Source of the DNA: Emticicia sp043780375
GTDB lineage: Bacteria > Bacteroidota > Bacteroidia > Cytophagales > Spirosomataceae
Length of the DNA: 64,000 nt
NCBI RefSeq assembly: GCF_043780375.1
Contig: NZ_JAYWCU010000006.1
Coordinates: 1-64,000 of the forward strand
Reading direction: 5' to 3'
Part shown: in pieces, positions 19,758-26,552 of the stretch
Layout: each line of letters opens with the position of its first letter
Position numbering within the stretch: position 1 is the stretch's first letter
Notes under the pieces: model-generated
Told to the model about the DNA's origin: nothing
The model's database searches: none
What the model saw: only the letters and a program-made list of their open reading frames with translations
Position numbers and translations under genes: made by a program

Positions 19758-20000
19758 ATGCAAGTAACATTAGAAATACCAGACGATAAATATGCTTCTT
19801 TTATGGAAGTAGTGCGAAATATTCGTTTTGTTAAAATTCGTAAGGAAGAAAAATTAACTGTTGCTGAACAAAAGTTTATAAATGGTTTGAAAAATTCTTT
19901 GAATCAAGTTGAATTACATCAAAAAGGAGAAATTCAATTAAAAGATGCGTATGATTTTTTAAAAGAGTTACAAAATGAAGAATCTGCTATTTCAAAATGA
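19758..20000 (+). CDS. Putative antitoxin of a type II toxin-antitoxin pair
   Basis: 80 residues, no known domain recognised with certainty. It begins with MQVTLEIPDDKYASFMEVV, as in small Bacteroidota antitoxins, and the C-terminal half is helical and charged. The stop codon overlaps the start codon of the next frame (ATGA at 19997-20000), the usual coupling of antitoxin to toxin. The next gene encodes a RelE-like protein, which is the main reason for this call. Confidence 0.65.
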   Translation: MQVTLEIPDDKYASFMEVVRNIRFVKIRKEEKLTVAEQKFINGLKNSLNQVELHQKGEIQLKDAYDFLKELQNEESAISK

Positions 20001-20318
20001 AAATTGTTATCACTGATTATTGTCAGAAAGAAATTCGTAGATTAAAAAAGAAATATGTTTCGATAGTCAATGATTTTGGCAATTTACTTTGTACAGCAGA
20101 ATCCTTTACAAGGTGATGCTCTCGGTAAAAATTGCTACAAAGTAAGAATGGCGATAACTTCAAAAGGAACTGGTAAATCGTATGGAGCAAGAGCTATTAC
20201 TTGTGTGAAAATTATAAATGACACAGTATATCTTCTATTCATCTACGATAAATCAAATAAAAAAGATATTTCAGACAAAGAACTTGATTACTTATTAAAG
20301 GAAGCAGGTCTGAAATAA
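19997..20318 (+). pseudogene. RelE/ParE-like toxin with a frameshift
   Basis: Translation from the ATG at 19997 gives MKIVITDYCQKEIRRLKKKY... and runs into TGA at 20114-20116. The rest of a RelE-like toxin (QNPLQGDALGKNCYKVRMAI, then GKSYGARAITCVKI and a final DKELDYLLKEAGLK) lies in the +1 frame up to 20318. Joining the frames near 20085-20095 restores a normal toxin of about 106 residues. This looks like one extra base (or two lost) near TTACTTTGTA. It may be an inactivated toxin, a sequencing error or, less likely, recoding. Confidence 0.7.
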
Positions 20319-20373
20319 TTATTCAACAATCGATGCAGTAAATTTACTCATCGAATCTTTATATTTATAGAAA

Positions 20374-22023
20374 ATGGGCTGTGGACAATGTTCATCGGGA
20401 GGTTGTGGAGCAGTTAAAGCAATAGGCCAAACCGAAAATTCGAATACTAAAACCGTAGCGGGCTGCTCATCAGGTGGCTGTTCGTCGGGAGGGTGCAATA
20501 AAATGAATGCGTTCGACTGGTTATCCAATATGGATGTACCTCGTTCGATGCGTTATGATATGGTTGAGGTAAAATATAAAGGCGGACGGAAAGAATATTT
20601 CCGAAATACCAATAATCTTGACCTCTACACAGGTGATTTTGTGGTTTGCGAAATGGCATCTGGCTACCATATCGGCAGCGTATCTTTGCAGGGTGAATTG
20701 GTGCGTTTGCAAATGATAAAAAAAGGATTGAAGGATAATGACGAAATCAAGAAAATCCTTCGACTTTCTACTGAACGTGATTTAGAAAAACACCAACAAG
20801 CCATTGCCCGTGATACGCCAACAATGTATCGGGTAAGAATTATTGCCAAAGAATTGAAGTTACAAATGAAAATGTCGGATGTAGAATTTCAGTCTGACAA
20901 TACAAAGGCAACTTTCTATTATTCGGCCGATGACCGAGTAGATTTTCGTGAAATGATTAAACTTTTAGCATCAGAATTTAAAATTCGGGTGGAAATGAAG
21001 CAAATCAGTTTGCGTCAAGAAGCGGCTCGTGTGGGCGGAATTGGCTCATGCGGACGAGAATTGTGTTGCTCGACATGGCTCACCGATTTTCGTGCGATTC
21101 CGACTTCTGCCGCACGTTATCAAAATCTTTCGCTCAATCCGGCTAAGCTTTCAGGGCAGTGTGGACGCTTGAAATGTTGCTTAAACTACGAATTGGAAAC
21201 TTATTTGGATGCTTTAAGTGATATTCCAACAGTTGAAAAGCCATTGAAAACCGAAAAAGGGAATGCTATTTTGCAAAAAACTGACATTTTTCGCCGAATT
21301 ATGTGGTTTTCTTATAATAACGACATCAACTGGCATTCACTCCCTATTCATCAAGTAGTCGAAATTATGAAGATGAATGAAAATGGTATTTTGCCTAATT
21401 CGCTCGAAGATTTGAATTTGATTGATACGGTAGTAGTAGATAAAAATGCTCCAAGAAACTCTGATTTAGACCGTTTGGATAAAAAATATACTGATAAAGG
21501 TAAAAAACCACAACAGTTTTCAAACGGCAATAAAAATCAAGGTAATAGGTCTAATACGCCTCAACAGAGTAATATACCAGTTAATAGAGGAAGCAATGTT
21601 GCCCCAATAGAAGGTGGTAAACAGGAAAGTTTGCAACAAAAAAACACTAATAACCCACAAAAAAAAGGTGGTAATTCACAGGGAAATACACCTCAAAATC
21701 AAGGTAATAATCCTCAGAAAAATAACCCTAACAATAAGCAAGGTGGGAATCAACAAGGAGATATTCCACAAGGAAATTTAAATAAAGTAGTACCTCAGCA
21801 GAAAAAAAGTCCACAGGATGGAAATCCTCCACAGGGTGGCTCTCCACAGGGTGGCTCTCCACAAGGAGGCTCCCCACAGAATCAAACCAAGCAAAACCCT
21901 AATAATCAAGGGCGTAATAACCAAACCAAAAAAGGTGGTGGACAAAATAATCCTCAAAATAATCCTCAAAATAAACAAGGAAACCAACCACAAGCACCAA
22001 AACCTAAGGAGGATAAGAGCTGA
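20374..22023 (+). CDS. ricT: PSP1-domain protein, RicT-like, with low-complexity tail
   Basis: 549 residues. The N-terminus (1-45) is rich in Cys and Gly (MGCGQCSSGGCG, then CSSGGCSSGGC). The PSP1 core covers about 90-290, with cysteine motifs CGRELCCSTW and CGRLKCCLNYELETY that in the RicT (YaaT) family bind Fe-S clusters together with partner proteins. From about residue 370 the tail is almost only Asn, Gln, Gly, Pro and Ser, with three tandem PQGGS units. In B. subtilis RicT takes part in RNase Y-dependent RNA processing; the role here is inferred. gldH follows 54 bases downstream. Confidence 0.85.
   Translation: MGCGQCSSGGCGAVKAIGQTENSNTKTVAGCSSGGCSSGGCNKMNAFDWLSNMDVPRSMRYDMVEVKYKGGRKEYFRNTNNLDLYTGDFVVCEMASGYHIGSVSLQGELVRLQMIKKGLKDNDEIKKILRLSTERDLEKHQQAIARDTPTMYRVRIIAKELKLQMKMSDVEFQSDNTKATFYYSADDRVDFREMIKLLASEFKIRVEMKQISLRQEAARVGGIGSCGRELCCSTWLTDFRAIPTSAARYQNLSLNPAKLSGQCGRLKCCLNYELETYLDALSDIPTVEKPLKTEKGNAILQKTDIFRRIMWFSYNNDINWHSLPIHQVVEIMKMNENGILPNSLEDLNLIDTVVVDKNAPRNSDLDRLDKKYTDKGKKPQQFSNGNKNQGNRSNTPQQSNIPVNRGSNVAPIEGGKQESLQQKNTNNPQKKGGNSQGNTPQNQGNNPQKNNPNNKQGGNQQGDIPQGNLNKVVPQQKKSPQDGNPPQGGSPQGGSPQGGSPQNQTKQNPNNQGRNNQTKKGGGQNNPQNNPQNKQGNQPQAPKPKEDKS
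21829..21873 (+). repeat. Three in-frame 15-bp tandem repeats in the ricT tail
   Basis: The unit CCACAGGGTGGCTCT occurs twice exactly and once with three changes (21829, 21844, 21859). The repeats are in frame, each encoding PQGGS, and are probably length-variable between strains. Confidence 0.8.
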
Positions 22024-22077
22024 TTGTTATTGAGTAATGTTAAATGTGTTAAGTATTGAAAAATATTTTTGGATATT

Positions 22078-22590
22078 ATGAGTAATAAATTAGTAGAAAA
22101 AGCATCGAAAATTGTAAAACATGCTATGTTATTAGCGATTGCACTTTATTGTTTGTCATGCGATAGTAATGCGATTTATAAATCTTACGTGGATTTGAAA
22201 GATACAAATTGGTACGTCAAAAACGTACCAACTTTTACTTTCGAGGTAAAAGATGAAACAGTACCTTATAATATTTATCTTTTGGTGCGAAATGCCTCTC
22301 AGTACCCTTATAATAACCTGTATGTTACTCGTTATATTTATGGCACCGATGGTAAAATACTAAGTAATCGCTTGGAAGAAGTCATGCTTTTTGACCAAAA
22401 AACAGGCAAACCATTAGGCGATGGGTTGGGAGATATTTATGACCATAAAGTGATTTCAAGTAGAAATTTTATGTTTCCTACAAAAGGAAAATATACTATC
22501 AAACTCAAACAATATATGCGTCAAGACCCGCTTCCTTATATAATGTCGATGGGCGTGAGTGTTGAAAAACCACTTCCACCAAAACAATAA
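22078..22590 (+). CDS. gldH: Gliding motility lipoprotein GldH
   Basis: 170 residues from the ATG at 22078. A TTG three codons earlier (22069) is less likely. A lipoprotein signal peptide ends with the lipobox cysteine in ALYCLSC-DSN. The body has the GldH pattern: WYVKNVPTFTFEV, then YNIYLLVRNASQYPYNNLY, GLGDIYDHK and the late KYTIKLKQYMRQDPLPYIM. GldH is an outer-membrane-directed lipoprotein needed for gliding and linked to type IX secretion in Flavobacterium. The RicT-GldH neighbourhood is known from other Bacteroidota. Confidence 0.88.
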   Translation: MSNKLVEKASKIVKHAMLLAIALYCLSCDSNAIYKSYVDLKDTNWYVKNVPTFTFEVKDETVPYNIYLLVRNASQYPYNNLYVTRYIYGTDGKILSNRLEEVMLFDQKTGKPLGDGLGDIYDHKVISSRNFMFPTKGKYTIKLKQYMRQDPLPYIMSMGVSVEKPLPPKQ

Positions 22591-22673
22591 ACTGAAATTT
22601 GATGTTTTAAAAGTTCGAGAGAAAATGAAAATATAGAATCGTTCACTATTCAAAACTCGACACTTAAAATTCT

Positions 22674-23303
22674 ATGAATTTCCTCCCACTTTTTCCATTA
22701 AATCTGATAGTTTTTCCGCACGAAGACTTAAATCTGCATATTTTTGAACCACGTTACCGCCAATTAATAAATGAATGCTTGGACGAAAAAAAGACTTTTG
22801 GCATTCCTGCATTTGTCAATAGTAAACTCTTGGGTTATGGCACAGAAGTAGAAGTAAAGCAACTATCGAAACGCTACGGTGATGGCAGAATGGACATCAA
22901 AACCAAAGGTTTACGGATATTTAGAATTGTAGATTTTCAGAATCCTGTCAAAGAAAAATTGTATGCAGGAGGCGAAGTAGTTTTTATAGAAAATGAAGAT
23001 TTAAGCGGAGAAATCAATTCATATTTGCTGAGTTTAGTTGAGAAGTTGTACAGTTTATTGAAAGTAAAAGTTGATTACGACAAACCCGAATACGCTCCAT
23101 TTAGTTATAGAATTGTTCATAAAATAGGTGTTTCGCTTGAAGAAGAATATGAATTGCTCACAATTCCCACCGAAAAACAACGCCAAGAAAAACTTATCAA
23201 GCATCTTGAACTCATTCTGCCAATTGTTGCCGAAGTAGAGCGTACCAAAGAACGCATCGCCATGAATGGGCATTTTAAGGAGCTTGATGCGTTAGAATTT
23301 TGA
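22674..23303 (+). CDS. LON N-terminal (substrate-binding) domain protein
   Basis: 209 residues with only the N-terminal LON domain. The opening LPLFPLNLIVFPHEDLNLHIFEPRYRQLI is diagnostic. There is no AAA or protease domain, so this is a stand-alone LON-substrate-binding-like protein whose role in bacteria is unclear. A strong terminator follows. hemB begins 137 bases downstream. Confidence 0.85.
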   Translation: MNFLPLFPLNLIVFPHEDLNLHIFEPRYRQLINECLDEKKTFGIPAFVNSKLLGYGTEVEVKQLSKRYGDGRMDIKTKGLRIFRIVDFQNPVKEKLYAGGEVVFIENEDLSGEINSYLLSLVEKLYSLLKVKVDYDKPEYAPFSYRIVHKIGVSLEEEYELLTIPTEKQRQEKLIKHLELILPIVAEVERTKERIAMNGHFKELDALEF

Positions 23304-23314
23304 AAAACTTCACC

Positions 23315-23350
23315 AAACGCCTCGCCTGAAATCGAGGCGTTTTCTTTTTT
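23315..23350 (+). terminator. Intrinsic terminator after the LON-domain gene
   Basis: The stem AAACGCCTCG/CGAGGCGTTT with an 8-base loop is followed by a T-rich tract (TTTCTTTTTT). Confidence 0.85.
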
Positions 23351-23440
23351 ATAAAATGTTTGAGTGTTTTACCTTCAAAAACAAGTTTTCTTGCCGAACT
23401 TTGTTGTTGGATATTTCGTAGATTCAAATAAACAAAAAAT

Positions 23441-24415
23441 ATGTTAATTAATCGCCCACGTAGAAATAGAAAAAGTGCTGCCATCAGAGATTTGGTGCAG
23501 GAAACCACACTTTCAGTCAATGATTTTATCTTTCCGATGTTTGTCATGGAAGGTTCAGGAATCAAGAGCGAAATAAAATCAATGCCTAATATTTATCGCT
23601 TTTCGTTGGATACTTTGATGGAAGAAATCAAAGAAATTACCGATTTGGGCATTAAATCAATTTGTCTTTTTCCAAATTATCCAGAATCAAAAAAAGATAA
23701 ATATGCTACCGAAAGTCATAATCCTAATACGCTGTATATCAAGGCTTTGAGTGAAATCAAAAACAAATTTCCTGATTTAGCTTTAATGACCGATATCGCA
23801 ATGGATCCATACAGCAGCGATGGACATGATGGTTTGGTAGAAAACGGACAAATTCTGAATGACGAAACGCTTAATATTTTGGGTAAAATGGCTCTCGCTC
23901 AAGCCCGTGCAGGTGCCGATATTCTCGGGCCGTCAGACATGATGGATGGACGAATTGGTTATATTCGTGAGTTATTAGACGATGAAGGTTTTACTAATGT
24001 GAGTATCATGTCATATTCGGTAAAATATGCGAGTGCATTCTATGGCCCTTTCCGTGATGCTCTTGATTCTGCCCCAAAATTTGGCGATAAAAAAACTTAC
24101 CAAATGAATCCCGCTAATGTACGTGAAGCCCTCATCGAAGCTCAGCTCGATATGGATGAAGGAGCAGACTTTTTAATGGTAAAGCCTGCATTTTCGTACC
24201 TCGATGTTATCAAAACAATGGCCGATAATTTCGATTTGCCAATTGCTGCTTATAACGTTTCTGGCGAATATGCGATGATAAAAGCCGCCGCTCAAAATGG
24301 CTGGCTCGACGGCGATAAAGCCATGCTCGAAATGCTATTGAGCATCAAGCGAGCAGGTGCAAAAATCATTTTGAGTTATTTTGCAAAGGAATATGCCATT
24401 TTGAAAAATCACTAA
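23441..24415 (+). CDS. hemB: Delta-aminolevulinic acid dehydratase (porphobilinogen synthase)
   Basis: 324 residues. The enzyme condenses two 5-aminolevulinate molecules to porphobilinogen for haem and siroheme. The two Schiff-base lysines are at about 194 (SYSVKYASAFYG) and 247 (LMVKPAFSYLDV). The metal loop reads DIAMDPYSSDGHDG, with aspartates in place of the cysteines of zinc enzymes, so this is the magnesium-type active site. Length and ends are normal. It supports the cytochrome c apparatus and the siroheme-type gene elsewhere in the window. Confidence 0.96.
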   Translation: MLINRPRRNRKSAAIRDLVQETTLSVNDFIFPMFVMEGSGIKSEIKSMPNIYRFSLDTLMEEIKEITDLGIKSICLFPNYPESKKDKYATESHNPNTLYIKALSEIKNKFPDLALMTDIAMDPYSSDGHDGLVENGQILNDETLNILGKMALAQARAGADILGPSDMMDGRIGYIRELLDDEGFTNVSIMSYSVKYASAFYGPFRDALDSAPKFGDKKTYQMNPANVREALIEAQLDMDEGADFLMVKPAFSYLDVIKTMADNFDLPIAAYNVSGEYAMIKAAAQNGWLDGDKAMLEMLLSIKRAGAKIILSYFAKEYAILKNH

Positions 24416-24470
24416 AAGTTAACTGTTTTTAATTTTTTTTTTACTAAGTTTGACTATAAAAATTAGAAAA

Positions 24471-25051
24471 ATGGTCTTAGAAAATGAAATACAATCACTT
24501 CCCAAAACCTTAACAGAATTTATGCTTTGGGAGCCAAATGATGGTTTCAACGGGGTCGCCCGTGCGATACGAATGGAACGATGGGGAATTGATAAAATTT
24601 ATAGGTATGAATAAGAAACAAGTTTATATTTATGATGTTTTAGCTAAACTTTTTAGTAAAAAAGGTCTTTTTGAAGTTGGTTCATTAGTCTCTGAATATG
24701 ACACAATGCTTTCGGGTATTCAGATACGAAGACCTGATATTGTTGATTTGACAAAGAGCAAATTCAGCTAACAAAGAAAAATCAGGATGTAATCCCCGAT
24801 TTCGTTATTATAATTATTTCAGAAACCGACTTATTTTATCAAATAGAAATAAAATTACAGGATATTTTAAGGCGGGTGCGGGCGACGTTCCGCTAAAAGT
24901 TATTTGGAATATCGTTCCCGAACATAAATTGGTTTATATTTATACCTCTCGCAAAACTGTAAAGATTTGTATCGATAATGATACTTGTTCTGCTGACCCA
25001 GTTCTACCCGATTTTGCTATTGCTGTAAATGAGATTTTTACTGAAGAATAA
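24471..25051 (+). pseudogene. Degraded Uma2-family endonuclease gene (DUF820)
   Basis: Four frame segments join into one Uma2-like protein. Frame 1 from 24471 gives LPKTLTEFMLWEPNDG. The next frame (about 24565-24750) gives YEWNDGELIKF and RRPDIVDLTK. A third (from about 24756) gives IPDFVIIIISETD. The last runs to TAA at 25049 with VIWNIVPEHKLVYIY and PVLPDFAIAVNEIF. At least three frameshifts are needed, so the gene is dead. Uma2 proteins have a restriction-enzyme-like fold, spread widely in genomes and have an unclear role. Confidence 0.8.
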
Positions 25052-25090
25052 GTTGCCATCGGTTTTCAAAACATTATTGTCTTACATAAT

Positions 25091-25149
25091 TTAGCTCAAA
25101 ATTTTTGGTATATAAGATCCGAAAGTTTTGAGCTAATTTTTACCAAAAA
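25091..25149 (+). promoter_or_regulatory. Terminator-like hairpin and competing stem before pyrC
   Basis: Stem A (25091-25101 with 25126-25136, 11 bp) is followed by five T residues and could end transcription. Part of its loop, TTTTTGGTA (25102-25110), is exactly complementary to TACCAAAAA (25141-25149), which ends 7 bases before the pyrC ATG. The two pairings interlock, so only one is likely at a time unless a pseudoknot forms. Confidence 0.45.
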
Positions 25150-25156
25150 ACTTCCC

Positions 25157-26500
25157 ATGTCACAAACAATATTAATATTAAACGCCCTCGTAGTAAACGA
25201 AGGGAAAATTACGCCATCGGATGTATTTATTAAAGATGGCATTATTGAGCAAATCGGTAATGATTTATCGCACCTCAAAACCAAGAAAATTATTGATGCC
25301 ACAGGGAAATATCTTTTGCCTGGAATCATTGACGACCAAGTGCATTTCCGTGAGCCAGGACTTACGCATAAGGGAACGATTGCCACCGAAGCAAAAGCGG
25401 CAGTAGCAGGCGGCACAACGAGTTTCATGGAAATGCCCAATACTGTGCCGAATGCCCTCACACAAGCACTTTTGGAAGATAAATACCAAATTGCGGCAGA
25501 GTCTTCGTTGGCTAACTACTCGTTTTTCATGGGTGCGTCGAATGATAATTATGATGAAGCCATGAAAACCGACATCAAAAATGTATGTGGTTTAAAGATT
25601 TTCATGGGCAGTTCGACGGGCAATATGCTGGTTGATAATAAAAGTGTTTTGGAGAAAATATTTGCTAATTTCTCTTCATTAATTGCTACACACTGCGAAG
25701 ATGAAGCGACTGTAAAAGCCAATTTGGCAAAATACAAGGAGCAGTTTGGCGAAAATATTCCGTATGATATACATGCTATAATTCGCAATGAAGAGGCTTG
25801 TTATAAATCTTCTTCAATGGCAGTTGAATTAGCTAAAAAGCACGGAACAAGGTTACATATTTTGCACATTTCATCGGCGAATGAAGTTCCTCTTTTCGGT
25901 AATACTTTATATACGAAAGAGAAACCAAAGAACATTACTGCTGAAGTTTGCGTACATCACTTATGGTTTGATGCCAATGATTACAAAATTTTGGGTAATC
26001 AAATCAAATGTAACCCTGCCATTAAGCACGACCACCGTGAAAAATTGCTTCAGGCTTTGCTCGACGACCATTTTGATGTAGTAGCAACCGACCACGCACC
26101 TCATACTTGGGACGAAAAACAGCAACCTTATTGGCAAGCTCCAGCGGGGCTTCCTTTGGTACAACATTCACTCAATGTCATGCTCGAATTTTATAAACAA
26201 GGTAAGATTTCACTCGAAAAAATTGTACAGAAAATGTCTCATTCGGTGGCAGATTGTTTCCAAATTGAGCGTCGTGGCTATATTCGTGAAGGTTATTGGG
26301 CAGATTTAACCTTGGTAGATTTGAACCAAACTACGTTGGTTACAAAAGAAAGCCTTTATGCAAAATGTGCTTGGTCTCCGTTTGAAGGTACTGAGTTTCA
26401 ATCGAAAATTACGCATACGATTGTTTCAGGAAATGTTGTTTTTGCGAATGGCAAATTTGACGAAAGTGTAAAAGGGCAAAGGTTAAAATTTGATAGATAA
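25157..26500 (+). CDS. pyrC: Dihydroorotase
   Basis: 447 residues, class I dihydroorotase of pyrimidine synthesis, interconverting carbamoyl-aspartate and dihydroorotate. The first metal motif reads DDQVHFREPG (59-68), with Gln61 where many homologues have His. The other metal-site motifs are present: LKIFMGSSTGNM (carboxylated lysine), IATHCEDE, LHILHISS and the catalytic ATDHAPHTW. The Gln form may be normal for this branch. A terminator-like leader precedes it and a strong terminator follows. Confidence 0.92.
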   Translation: MSQTILILNALVVNEGKITPSDVFIKDGIIEQIGNDLSHLKTKKIIDATGKYLLPGIIDDQVHFREPGLTHKGTIATEAKAAVAGGTTSFMEMPNTVPNALTQALLEDKYQIAAESSLANYSFFMGASNDNYDEAMKTDIKNVCGLKIFMGSSTGNMLVDNKSVLEKIFANFSSLIATHCEDEATVKANLAKYKEQFGENIPYDIHAIIRNEEACYKSSSMAVELAKKHGTRLHILHISSANEVPLFGNTLYTKEKPKNITAEVCVHHLWFDANDYKILGNQIKCNPAIKHDHREKLLQALLDDHFDVVATDHAPHTWDEKQQPYWQAPAGLPLVQHSLNVMLEFYKQGKISLEKIVQKMSHSVADCFQIERRGYIREGYWADLTLVDLNQTTLVTKESLYAKCAWSPFEGTEFQSKITHTIVSGNVVFANGKFDESVKGQRLKFDR

Positions 26501-26503
26501 AGC

Positions 26504-26542
26504 AAAAAATGCCTTCTGAAACAACTTAGAAGGCATTTTTTT
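26504..26542. terminator. Bidirectional terminator between pyrC and the S9 peptidase
   Basis: A 14-bp perfect stem AAAAAATGCCTTCT/AGAAGGCATTTTTT with a 10-base loop lies between two convergent stop codons. Confidence 0.9.
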
Positions 26543-26552
26543 GCGTAAAACA

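Noticed and set aside
21829..21873. Short tandem repeats as a possible CRISPR array
   Set aside because: The 15-base units are contiguous, have no spacers and are in frame with ricT.
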